From assembly GCF_002847015.1 (NCBI RefSeq), contig NZ_CP025085.1, positions 2,542,001 to 2,606,000 on the forward strand: a DNA stretch of 64,000 bases. The letters run 5' to 3'. This document shows, one piece after another, positions 8,474-15,761 of the stretch; positions within the stretch are counted from its first letter, which is position 1, and every line of letters starts with the position of its first letter. The stretch comes from Prodigiosinella confusarubida. Its GTDB lineage: Bacteria; Pseudomonadota; Gammaproteobacteria; Enterobacterales; Enterobacteriaceae. The notes beneath the pieces are model-generated. The model was not told where the DNA came from. It saw only the letters and a program-made list of their open reading frames with translations, and made no database searches. A program made the translations under genes and the position numbers.

Positions 8474-8620
8474 TGGCAGAGTCCTTCTTTGGACGAAATA
8501 GTCAACAAATCCAGCATTTCCTTCTACCGACTTATCAATGCGGAGGATTTCCCTCCCACTTCGTTTCTCCACTGTGTTATCGCTTTATCTTTTGTCGATA
8601 TGACCATCCGCATTTACGCC
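8474..8620 (+). pseudogene. Possible frameshifted AlpA-like regulator remnant
   Basis: One frame reads LDEIVNKSSISFYRLINAEDFPP, which resembles the start of AlpA-type prophage helix-turn-helix proteins (x-S-x-S-x-x-Y-R-L-I-x-x-x-x-FP). A neighbouring frame then continues PSHFVSPLCYRF, similar to the FPxxFxxSPRCVRF segment of the same family. The join would need one frameshift. The match is short and by eye only; it may be chance. Confidence 0.22.
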
Positions 8621-8631
8621 GAAAGCCGATT

Positions 8632-8676
8632 GCAACTCAGCGATGCTATTTCGCACGAGTGCTCATCGGCTTTTTT
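8632..8676 (+). terminator. Terminator-like inverted repeat in phoH leader
   Basis: AAAGCCGAT (8632-8640) pairs with ATCGGCTTT (8665-8673), and the right arm runs into T6. The loop is long (24 bases) with possible inner pairing. It could end fliZ readthrough, end a short RNA from the Pho box, or attenuate phoH. Confidence 0.45.
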
Positions 8677-8783
8677 CATTTCATGTTCTTCACCGGCTTA
8701 ATAAGGAAGCCAAACCTCATTTGTGAGTGAAACGCCGTAGGATTTGAGTCTACGGTAAGTGAAACAAACTGTAAGGTGCCACT

Positions 8784-9572
8784 ATGGGAAGACAAAAAGC
8801 AGTGATCAAAGCACGTCGTGAAGCCAAGCGTGTTATCAGACGTGAATCACGTAACCATCGGCAGCGTGAGGAAGAATCGGTCACTTCTCTGGTTCAGATG
8901 GGGGGTATTGAGTCTATCGGAATGGCGCGGGAAAGCCGTGACACGTCGATGATAGAAGCCCGTACATCCGCCCAGGAACATTACTTGTCTGCAATAGAAA
9001 ATAAACAGTTGGTTTTTGCCACTGGAGAGGCTGGTTGTGGCAAAACGTTTCTCAGTACGGCCAAAGCGGCCGAAGCACTAATTCATAAAGAGGTTGAGCG
9101 AATAATCGTGACCCGTCCGGTATTACAGGCCGATGAAGATTTAGGCTTTTTGCCTGGCGATATCAATGAGAAGTTTGCACCTTATTTCCGACCGGTGTAC
9201 GACGTCTTACAGCGTCGTCTGGGTTCTTCTTTTCTGCAGTACTGTCTGCGGCCTGAAATAGCGAAGGTAGAAATTGCACCTTTTGCTTATATGCGTGGTC
9301 GGACATTTGAAAATGCAGTGGTTATTCTGGATGAAGCGCAGAATGTCACTGTGAATCAAATGAAGATGTTTCTAACGCGTTTGGGTGAAAATGTAACAGT
9401 GATAGTAAACGGTGATATTACGCAATGTGATTTGCCGTCAAGTGTGAAGTCGGGGCTCTGTGATGCTCTGGAGCGGTTTATAGAAGATGAAATGGTGGGT
9501 ATTGTGACGTTTGATAAGGACGACTGTGTACGTTCTGAATTATGTCAACATGCCTTGGTTGCTTACAGCTAA
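8784..9572 (+). CDS. phoH: PhoH family ATPase
   Basis: The 262-residue protein is nearly collinear with the core of E. coli PhoH: MGRQKAVIKARREAKR N-terminus, Walker A GEAGCGKTFLS (~80), the VTRPVLQADEDLGFLPGD segment, Walker B VVILDEAQN (~180) and VIVNGDITQCDLP. PhoH is a cytosolic P-loop ATPase of the phosphate-starvation regulon, related to superfamily 1 helicases; its exact role is unsettled. An in-frame TAA at 8772-8774 rules out the longer N-terminus annotated for E. coli PhoH, so ATG 8784 (behind AAGGTG) is the start here. A PhoB box lies upstream and a strong terminator follows. Confidence 0.95.
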   Translation: MGRQKAVIKARREAKRVIRRESRNHRQREEESVTSLVQMGGIESIGMARESRDTSMIEARTSAQEHYLSAIENKQLVFATGEAGCGKTFLSTAKAAEALIHKEVERIIVTRPVLQADEDLGFLPGDINEKFAPYFRPVYDVLQRRLGSSFLQYCLRPEIAKVEIAPFAYMRGRTFENAVVILDEAQNVTVNQMKMFLTRLGENVTVIVNGDITQCDLPSSVKSGLCDALERFIEDEMVGIVTFDKDDCVRSELCQHALVAYS

Positions 9573-9681
9573 GTCCAGAGCATCGAGGGCCGTATTGCCG
9601 TCTGGTCCTCGGTGTGTTTGTGGCTGAAAAGCGAGTGTTACTGTTGTAGATCCTGAAATTAGTCGTATCGCTTCACTATAG

Positions 9682-9716
9682 AAAAACCCTCTGCCGCAAG
9701 TCAGGGGGTTTTTTTA
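9682..9716. terminator. Bidirectional terminator after phoH
   Basis: AAAAACCCTCTG and CAGGGGGTTTTTT flank an 8-base loop, giving a strong stem, with an A-run before and a T7 run after. Works for phoH on the + strand. Confidence 0.85.
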
Positions 9717-9832
9717 CGATCATGAGCTACCCGTTGGAAAAACCGACGTCATTATGTTGCTGGATAGAAAAGCAAGCTTGCGTTGTACGAACTACACTAT
9801 TCGATTGAAACTTGGTCAGAAGAGGAGGGCAT

Positions 9833-10303
9833 ATGGTTCGCGTCGTTGGGATAGATCATCTTGCCATTCGTGTCGGCAACCTGAAGGAATCGAAGCATTT
9901 TTACGATAGCGTGCTGAACTTCATGGGGTTTGAGCTTGAATGGGAGTTCGATGAGGTTGTTGGCTGGAATAACGGAGAAACCATGTTCTGGATCACCCAG
10001 GCTGACACGATAGGCGTGCGTCATAAACACCGTACGGGCGATGTTGGTTATCACCATTATGCCTTCGAGCTGGCGGCACGAGAAGAAGTCGATGCGCTCT
10101 ACGATTTTCTGATGAAGGAGAAAGTGACGATCGTCGATGCCCCGGCAGATTATCCCAGTTATGGTGAAGGTTATTACGCTGTCTATTTCCTCGACCCTGA
10201 TGGTTTGAAGCTTGAGGCAATGCATTTTGTTGAGAAGGAGAAGCGTCGGGCGCGTCGTATCCGTGAGAAAGGTCCTGACAATGAGATAGGTGAAAGCCAG
10301 TGA
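9833..10303 (+). CDS. VOC (glyoxalase/dioxygenase superfamily) protein
   Basis: 156 residues from ATG 9833, which has a GAGGAGG ribosome-binding site (a TTG at 9812 is less likely). The opening VVGIDHLAIRVGNLKESKHFYDSVL is the beta-alpha-beta-beta-beta start of vicinal-oxygen-chelate proteins with a metal-type His; HHYAFEL in the middle and FLDPDGLKLEAMHF near the end give the second His and the Glu. Members range from glyoxalase I to ring-cleaving dioxygenases and resistance proteins, so the substrate is open. The C-terminal tail is rich in Arg/Lys. It stands alone, between phoH and the GC-rich cargo. Confidence 0.8.
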   Translation: MVRVVGIDHLAIRVGNLKESKHFYDSVLNFMGFELEWEFDEVVGWNNGETMFWITQADTIGVRHKHRTGDVGYHHYAFELAAREEVDALYDFLMKEKVTIVDAPADYPSYGEGYYAVYFLDPDGLKLEAMHFVEKEKRRARRIREKGPDNEIGESQ

Positions 10304-10522
10304 GCTGACAACCCCCTACCAATAGCGGTATTTTTATATCATAGGGTACAAAGGAAAATTACTGGGGGATGCTTCGGCTGCCTAAGTAAGGGAAATCGGT
10401 ATCCAATCTAGGGTTGAAATGGCGGGTCGAGAACGACGAAAACGGATGCCATAATCCTTTAGCGACGCACTCTGTTTGCCGGAGCGCTGGTCACGAGATT
10501 TTTGGAAAATCAGCAGTCGTCA

Positions 10523-11131
10523 TTAAGATGGCGGAGATTGCAATGGTCTGAGGGCATTATCGATCAGGTCTTGTCCGTATTGTTCCGTCAAGGGTGCAAA
10601 CCGTAGCAGCAATCGATAATAAACAGGGGCAAAAATAGCGTCGACGAGCAATTCCGCGTTTACATGCGCGGGAAATTCTCCGCTTGCTTTGCCTCTTTCG
10701 ATATCGGCTATTGTGGATGTGCGTCTGACGCTGATGTGACGATTATAGAGTTCGTGCAAAATTGACGGGTCGCTCTGGCCCTCGGCGATTAGGTCCGCCA
10801 TCACCTTGCCGAACGGCCCGTTAAAGGCGGCGATGAGAAGACGCATCTTGGCGCGGATCACCTCCTCCGATGTCGAGGCATGGGGCACCTCCTGCTTGGC
10901 GACGAGCCGTTCGTGAAACATGGCGAAGATGATGGCCGCCTTGGACGGCCACCACTTGTAGAGGGTTGGCTTTCCTACCCCCGCACGCTTGGCGATGGCC
11001 TCCATAGTCAGGTCACGCACCGAGCATTCCTGCAACAGTACATAGACCGCATCAATGATCGCGGCATGGGCGTCGGCTGCGTTGCTGCGCGGCCGGCCGG
11101 GCCGCTTTTGTGTCGTCGTCGATGTGTTCAT
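10523..11131 (-). CDS. TetR/AcrR family transcriptional regulator
   Basis: A 202-residue repressor-type protein. The N-terminal helix-turn-helix is clear: RPGRPRS..AIIDAVYVLLQECSVRDLTMEAIAKRAGVGKPTLYKWWPSKAAII, with GVGKPTLYKWW as the recognition helix. The C-terminal ~130 residues are a ligand domain of the TetR_C type (MADLIAEGQSDP..). It is divergent from the esterase gene across a 105-base gap, the usual arrangement for a local repressor. GC and third-position bias are high compared with the neighbours, and the style of protein recalls alpha-proteobacteria, so it is probably transferred. Confidence 0.92.
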   Translation of the reverse strand: MNTSTTTQKRPGRPRSNAADAHAAIIDAVYVLLQECSVRDLTMEAIAKRAGVGKPTLYKWWPSKAAIIFAMFHERLVAKQEVPHASTSEEVIRAKMRLLIAAFNGPFGKVMADLIAEGQSDPSILHELYNRHISVRRTSTIADIERGKASGEFPAHVNAELLVDAIFAPVYYRLLLRFAPLTEQYGQDLIDNALRPLQSPPS

Positions 11132-11236
11132 GTGATTTATTTTAACGGACCAGAAACTAAATTGACAGTCGTTATAATTTAATATACGTTACGTTCAGTA
11201 AATTAAAAATATTTCACGACGACAGGACTGACCGAT
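11132..11236. promoter_or_regulatory. Divergent promoter region between tetR-type gene and esterase
   Basis: A very AT-rich 105-base gap inside GC-rich DNA. A perfect -35 hexamer TTGACA is at 11162-11167, but no matching -10 at ideal spacing is certain. The regulator's operator would be expected here; I see no clean long palindrome. Confidence 0.4.
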
Positions 11237-12202
11237 ATGCAATCAGACTTTCAACTATCGGCGCGCAACCTCGCAATTGTTGAGCATCTGCTGACGCCCG
11301 AAGACCGAAACGCCATCGCTGCCATGCGCACGATGGTTGAACCCAATAAGGGGATGCTTGAAGGTATTTCGGCGCGCGGCCCCTTCGATGCGATCATGGC
11401 GCGCGTTGCGCCGGCTGAGGGCGTTTCATACCGCCCCGACGTTATTGGCGGCATATCCGGCTGGTGGTGCCTTCCCACTGATGCGCGACCGCGACAGGCA
11501 ATTCTCCATCTGCACGGTGGTTGGTTCAACTGGGGTTCGGCGGAAGCGTTCAGACACTTCGTCGGACATATCGCCCGACGGGCGGGCGTCGAGGCTTTCG
11601 TGCCGGACTATCGTCTTGCACCCGAGCACCCGTTTCCAGCCGCCATCGACGATGTGCTCGCCTGTTACTATGGGTTGCTTGGGCGGGGGGCGAACAGCAT
11701 CGCCTTGACCGGAGACTCGGCAGGCGGAAATCTGGCGCTGGCGCTGCTGTCACTCGCCACGGCCCAGGCATCTGCTGATCGTCCCGCTCCAGTTGGAACC
11801 GTGGTTCTGTCGCCGGTGACGGATCTGACGCTGGGCGGAAAGAGCTGGGAAACGCGGGCGGCTGCCGACCCATATTTCACCCTGGGACAAGCACGCCAAC
11901 TCGTCCGCTCCTACACCGGCAGCCGCGATCCGGTTGATCCTTTGATTTCGCCGCTTTACGGCACTCTCTCCGGACTGCCACCGATCCGCGTGCATGTCGG
12001 CGATGCCGAGGTGTTGCTGGATGATTCGCTGCGTTACGTCGAGCGTGCCATCGATGCCGGGGTCGATGCCACGGCAGATGTGTGGAGCGGTATGCCGCAT
12101 GGCTTTCTGGCGGGCGTAGGGCGGTTGACTGCCGCCGATCAGACGCTAGACGCGATTGGGACCTTTCTCTCGGCGCAGCTGGACGCTGTTGAGGCGAATT
12201 GA
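11237..12202 (+). CDS. Alpha/beta hydrolase, hormone-sensitive-lipase (HSL) type esterase
   Basis: A 321-residue alpha/beta hydrolase. The HSL-family oxyanion motif appears as HLHGGWF (~95), followed by the classic DYRLAPEHPFPAAIDD (~130) and nucleophile elbow GDSAGG (~158). The acid is probably in VHVGDAEVLLDDS (~255) and the His in GMPHGF (~288). Such enzymes hydrolyse short acyl esters, lactones or related xenobiotics in the cytosol. It is divergent from the TetR gene and followed 37 bases later by a short-chain dehydrogenase, suggesting a small detoxification or catabolic operon under TetR control. Base composition is GC-rich. Confidence 0.9.
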   Translation: MQSDFQLSARNLAIVEHLLTPEDRNAIAAMRTMVEPNKGMLEGISARGPFDAIMARVAPAEGVSYRPDVIGGISGWWCLPTDARPRQAILHLHGGWFNWGSAEAFRHFVGHIARRAGVEAFVPDYRLAPEHPFPAAIDDVLACYYGLLGRGANSIALTGDSAGGNLALALLSLATAQASADRPAPVGTVVLSPVTDLTLGGKSWETRAAADPYFTLGQARQLVRSYTGSRDPVDPLISPLYGTLSGLPPIRVHVGDAEVLLDDSLRYVERAIDAGVDATADVWSGMPHGFLAGVGRLTAADQTLDAIGTFLSAQLDAVEAN

Positions 12203-12239
12203 TCAACAAAATTAACAATCCATAAAAGAGGGGAACATC

Positions 12240-13001
12240 ATGCAAATCGTCGGTAATACGATACTTGTTACAGGTGGCAATTCCGGCATCGGCCAGGGGT
12301 TGGCCGAGGCCCTTCATCGTCTCGGAAATCAGGTCATCATCGCCGGGCGGCGGCAATCGGCACTGGACAAAGTGACCGCCGCCAATCCTGGGATGCAGTC
12401 GACGCTGCTCGACATGGATGATGCCGGCGCATTTCGCGCCTTCGCTACGGACATGGCGGCGCGCTTTCCAACCCTCAATGTACTGGTCAACAATGCTGGC
12501 ATCCAGCGGCCGGAAAATTTGTTGAATCCATTGGAAGATTGGTCTGCTATGGAAGCGATGGTCACGATCAATCTGCTCAGTCCCATGCGTCTGACGAGCG
12601 CAATGCTGCCGCTTCTCCTGCGCCAAAAGCGATCGACGGTGATCAATGTGACCTCCGCAATGGCCTTTGTTCCCGGCGTGGGCGTCCCGACCTACTGCGC
12701 GACGAAGGCGGCGATGCATTCCTACACCCAGTCCCTGCGACGGCAGCTCAGGGAAACCAGCGTCAACGTCATCGAGATCATCCCGCCTTATGTTCAAACC
12801 AATCTGGGACCGGGTCACGGGACGGACTCCCGCGCCATGCCGCTTGCCGATTTCATCACGGAGACGATGGCCATCTTGCGTGACAATCCCGAGGCGACAG
12901 AGGTCGTCGTCGAGCGAAGCAAGCAGCTTCGATTCGCCGCCGAACAGGGCCGGTATGACGCTACGTTCAAGGGGCTGAACGAGGCTATGTGGTCAGCGTG
13001 A
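12240..13001 (+). CDS. Short-chain dehydrogenase/reductase (SDR), DltE-like
   Basis: 253 residues with the classical SDR signatures: cofactor loop TGGNSGIG (residues ~11-18), NNAG (~86), and the catalytic Tyr-x3-Lys in YCATKAA (~155). It resembles the DltE-type SDRs, reading VNVIEIIPPYVQTNLGPGHG after the active site. The N-terminal GRR in IIAGRRQSAL suggests NADP(H). Start ATG 12240 follows AGAGGGGAAC. It is cotranscribed with the upstream esterase. The substrate is unknown; an alcohol released by the esterase is one possibility. High GC, like its two neighbours. Confidence 0.9.
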   Translation: MQIVGNTILVTGGNSGIGQGLAEALHRLGNQVIIAGRRQSALDKVTAANPGMQSTLLDMDDAGAFRAFATDMAARFPTLNVLVNNAGIQRPENLLNPLEDWSAMEAMVTINLLSPMRLTSAMLPLLLRQKRSTVINVTSAMAFVPGVGVPTYCATKAAMHSYTQSLRRQLRETSVNVIEIIPPYVQTNLGPGHGTDSRAMPLADFITETMAILRDNPEATEVVVERSKQLRFAAEQGRYDATFKGLNEAMWSA

Positions 13002-13437
13002 AAACATCCTGAAGGTTCAAGCCTGTTGCATGTTCCACGGTTCACAGCGCTGTCGTCGTCGAATCACGGAGAGGTTCTGACGACGGACGATCCGCGCCAT
13101 CGGCGGGTTTCCGGCAGGTGCATGCCGGGGAGAGTGATATAGTGGGCCGACATTACGCCACTATAAAATTGATCGATAATCGATGGAGCGAGCGAGCCGC
13201 TTCCTGGCGTGCTGGCGGAATATGTGACGCTTCATGAGAATATCGCGGCCAAGGCACCCGTATGATGAGGAAGCGTCCACCTTGCCGGTCGCAGCACTGA
13301 CGACAGGGTTTGTTCTCATTGAGATGTTACAAAGTACCAAGTGTAGGGTCGAAGCGTAGAATCGGCGATCGCTACTCCGCTTGGTGCCATGAGGTGATCG
13401 GCGGGAATATCGTGCCGCAGGGGGCAATCAGCGGGGC
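13002..13437. other. GC-rich intergenic region with gene debris, bounded by tRNA-Ser
   Basis: No intact gene is seen. Short open stretches on both strands do not resemble any family I know. An 8-bp perfect inverted repeat, TATAGTGG (13138-13145) and CCACTATA (13158-13165), lies in the left part. GC stays high up to the tRNA, so this is probably the distal end of the transferred segment. Confidence 0.5.
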
Positions 13438-13527
13438 TGGCGGTGAGGGAGGGATTCGAACCCTCGATACGTTTACACGTATACACACTTTCCAGGCGTG
13501 CTCCTTCAGCCACTCGGACACCTCACC
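13438..13527 (-). tRNA. serX: tRNA-Ser (anticodon GGA)
   Basis: The complement reads GGTGAGGTGTCCGAGTGGCT at the 5' end, an anticodon loop CTGGAAA with anticodon GGA, a long class II variable arm (TACG/CGTA), the T-loop GGTTCGAATCC and an encoded CCA after CTCACCG. Acceptor arms GGTGAGG and CCTCACC pair fully. It corresponds to the E. coli serW/serX tRNA that reads UCC and UCU. The 3' end faces the GC-rich cargo. Confidence 0.97.
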
Positions 13528-13558
13528 GGATTTGCTGCCACCTAGGCAACGGGGCGCT

Positions 13559-13587
13559 ACTATATGAAGTCGCCTTCATTCGGTCAA
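13559..13587 (-). promoter_or_regulatory. tRNA-Ser promoter
   Basis: On the complement: -35 TTGACC (13587-13582), 17-base spacer, -10 TATAGT (13564-13559), followed by a GC-rich discriminator GCGCCCC as in stringently controlled stable RNA promoters. Confidence 0.8.
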
Positions 13588-13671
13588 GTAGTATTTAGTG
13601 GTTTTGAAACATCTGGTTAAGCATTGAACGTGGCATGAAAAACAAGGGTAAACCTGAAACAGGAAAGAGAT

Positions 13672-13696
13672 AAAAGCCACCGGCAATGCGGTGGCT
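13672..13696 (-). terminator. Terminator after the RpiB-family gene
   Basis: AGCCACCG and CGGTGGCT form an 8-bp stem with a 6-base loop; on the minus strand it is followed by TTTTA. Lies 18 bases past the stop. Confidence 0.8.
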
Positions 13697-13713
13697 GGAT
13701 GTTACATTTTCAA

Positions 13714-14352
13714 TTAGGCTAGCAGTGATTTGATATAGCTGGTAAGTACTTCATCTTTGCTGTTGGCGAAGAAATATTCCTTGAATTTAGGACCAGCAAT
13801 AGCGCCTTTCAGCAGATCTTGATCAATACCGTTCAGGATGCTGATCAGATCGTTATAAGCAACTGCCTTGACGGCATCCAAAATCTTTTTGTTACGCTGT
13901 TCTGGAATCACGCGATCACGTGGATAACCTTGGCCACCTTCGCATTCAAATAATTTTTCAAAGATATATTGCAGGTTCAGTTCAGCGCCCCAACCAAAAC
14001 CTTTGGCGAACGGTAGCGCGATAGCGTTACCATCGTTGATCTGGGCAAACATGTACGCATCAGAGGGATCGATCACCAGACCGCAAATGACCCCTGGAAA
14101 AGTGTTACATGCCAGCATGGCACCGGAACCAGTGCCACACCCGGTTACCACATAATCAGCCGCGCCTGAATTAAGCAGGATGGCTGCTAGAATACCGTTT
14201 TGAACATATGTCAGCGCAGCGGTATCTTCAGCAGAATATTGACCGTAATTGAAAACAGTATGGCCCATGGGTTCAACCACTTTAGTCAAGGTCGCGGCAA
14301 TCAGTTCGTTTTTGGCAGCCTGGCTGTTTTCGTTAATTAGAGCAATTTTCAT
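13714..14352 (-). CDS. RpiB/LacA/LacB family sugar-phosphate isomerase-like protein
   Basis: The N-terminal ~140 residues carry the RpiB/LacAB fold: MKIALINENSQAAKN, the GAADYVVTGCGTGSGAMLACN segment with the Cys of the isomerase active site, and GLVIDPSDAYMFAQINDGNAIALP. At 212 residues it is longer than RpiB (~150); the C-terminal ~65 residues (IPEQRNKKILDAVKAVAYNDL onward) are extra. Family members interconvert aldo- and keto-pentose or hexose phosphates. It is monocistronic with its own terminator. The real substrate and role are not evident from context. Confidence 0.85.
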   Translation of the reverse strand: MKIALINENSQAAKNELIAATLTKVVEPMGHTVFNYGQYSAEDTAALTYVQNGILAAILLNSGAADYVVTGCGTGSGAMLACNTFPGVICGLVIDPSDAYMFAQINDGNAIALPFAKGFGWGAELNLQYIFEKLFECEGGQGYPRDRVIPEQRNKKILDAVKAVAYNDLISILNGIDQDLLKGAIAGPKFKEYFFANSKDEVLTSYIKSLLA

Positions 14353-14465
14353 GTTTGTTCCTTTTTTGTGACGGACAACTACATTTTTTAAAACACTATT
14401 TCAATTAACTACTGGCAGTATACCGTGAGAAAAAGAAAGCGCAAACCATCCGCTTCAAGATCACA

Positions 14466-14936
14466 CGACTCTATGATCACTATCGCAATTCGTTGGATCG
14501 TTTAACCCGAAGAAAGCGACTACGCGTCATTTGATCCGTCAACTGGCGCAAGCCATTAAGTCCCGTCCCGATCACAACAAGTGCCGTTGCAAACACCACG
14601 GCAGCGGTTATAGGCTATTGTGGCGGGTAGTTTGGATGAAACGCAAATCAACAGTGCCGCCATGAAAACCTGGCTGGCATTCTGGGCCAATAGCATGCAC
14701 TCTCCGGTGCTAAAACGGCTACAGCGAGTCAACAGTCGCTGACGCTATTCCCACTTGTGTGTGCGTTCCGACGGGGATTATCCGGCAAACGTCCCCGGGT
14801 GGTAGCGACAGGATTGGCGGGTTTGATTGATGGTTTATGATTGCGTAGTGCATTGACTGGCGATGAGCTTAACCATGAAGAGGTATTCTCATTACCTATG
14901 ATTATATTGACCAGCAGTTGGCTGGAAGCTGAATAG
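14466..14936 (+). pseudogene. betI: Decayed betI (choline-responsive TetR repressor)
   Basis: The best-kept stretch, from ~14624, reads [18 protein letters not shown] then [18 protein letters not shown], aligning with the E. coli BetI core [34 protein letters not shown]. After a shift of frame near 14741, the next part reads VATGLAGLIDGL, a stop, then LRSALTGDEL, matching [21 protein letters not shown]; the W codon has become TGA. Upstream pieces (TIAI, HLIRQLAQAIKSR) match further N-terminal segments in other frames, with the helix-turn-helix largely deleted. There are several frameshifts and stops, so it is dead. No betB, betA or betT is beside it. Confidence 0.8.
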
Positions 14937-15122
14937 GTGTGTGGATCAAATCTGCTTTTCAAGCGTGACGTTATCTGGAGAGACAGGTAATCTATGCTGA
15001 TTTCATATCGATAACAACATGTGATGGGGGGATTGATATCCCTGACGACGTATTATTTTCGAGCTCGATTCTCCGTGATATACCGATACTGTGCTCCAGC
15101 TTTGTTATTGTGGCGATTGATC

Positions 15123-15149
15123 CCGGGCGAAAGCGATAGCTTGCCCGAG
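15123..15149 (-). terminator. Hairpin after fabA
   Basis: On the complement TCGGGC..AAGC pairs with GCTT..GCCCGG around a TATC loop, a few bases past the fabA stop. There is no clear T-run, so termination is uncertain. Confidence 0.4.
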
Positions 15150-15156
15150 AATTCGC

Positions 15157-15675
15157 TTAGAAGTTGCTGGTGTCTTTAAACAGACCAACTTTCAGATCGC
15201 TGGCGGTATAGATGACACGGCCATCTACCAGCACTTCGCCGTCAGCAATCCCCATGATTAGTTTACGATTGATAACGCGTTTGAAATGTATACCGTAAGT
15301 CACTTTTTTGGCGCTTGGCAGTATCTGGCCGGCGAATTTTACTTCACCTACGCCTAGTGCCCGACCTTTGCCTTCACCGCCTAGCCAGCCGAGGTAGAAT
15401 CCGACCAACTGCCACATGGCATCTAGACCGAGACAGCCTGGCATGACGGGGTCACCAATAAAATGGCAGCCGAAAAACCACAAATCCGGTTTGATATCCA
15501 GCTCTGCTTCTACATAGCCTTTTCCATGTCGACCGCCATCTTCAGTCATTGTAATGACACGATCCATCATGAGCATATTACCGGCAGGTAGCTGGGGTCC
15601 CTGTGGACCGAACAATTCACCGAGACCACTGAGAATGAGATCTTCGTTTGAATAGGATGCGCGTTTATCTACCAT
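15157..15675 (-). CDS. fabA: 3-hydroxydecanoyl-ACP dehydratase/isomerase FabA
   Basis: 172 residues, the same length as E. coli FabA and close throughout. Catalytic His71 lies in [14 protein letters not shown] and Asp85 in [10 protein letters not shown]. It dehydrates 3-hydroxydecanoyl-ACP and isomerises the trans-2 to the cis-3 product, the branch point for unsaturated fatty acids. lonH lies upstream on the same strand with an 86-base gap. FadR and FabR control this gene in relatives; I could not pick out their sites here with confidence. Confidence 0.97.
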   Translation of the reverse strand: MVDKRASYSNEDLILSGLGELFGPQGPQLPAGNMLMMDRVITMTEDGGRHGKGYVEAELDIKPDLWFFGCHFIGDPVMPGCLGLDAMWQLVGFYLGWLGGEGKGRALGVGEVKFAGQILPSAKKVTYGIHFKRVINRKLIMGIADGEVLVDGRVIYTASDLKVGLFKDTSNF

Positions 15676-15761
15676 GTTTCTTTAAGCCCTGTTTTTGTGA
15701 AGCACGCAGGTTAGCGTACAGATGTACGCTGAGCAAGTATTGTTAGTGCTGGTTAAACCAG

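Larger units (their letters stand above)
8377..8783 (+). other. Long phoH leader / fliZ-phoH intergenic region
   Basis: About 400 bases between the Pho box and phoH. It contains an interrupted AlpA-like reading frame (8474-8620), a terminator-like inverted repeat ending in T6 (8632-8676), and a perfect 6-bp hairpin CCGTAG/CTACGG at 8735-8755 just before the phoH ribosome-binding site. No other gene is evident. If transcription starts at the Pho box, the terminator-like element sits inside the leader. Confidence 0.4.

Noticed and set aside
10304-10522. Direct repeat of the tRNA-Ser 3' end as left attachment site
   Set aside because: I searched by eye for the CCTCACCGCCA-side sequence and found no copy; only vague similarity near 10412.
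11877-12818. 313-codon minus-strand frame across the esterase and SDR genes
   Set aside because: Shadow frame in GC-rich DNA; the + strand genes have complete catalytic motifs, this frame has none.
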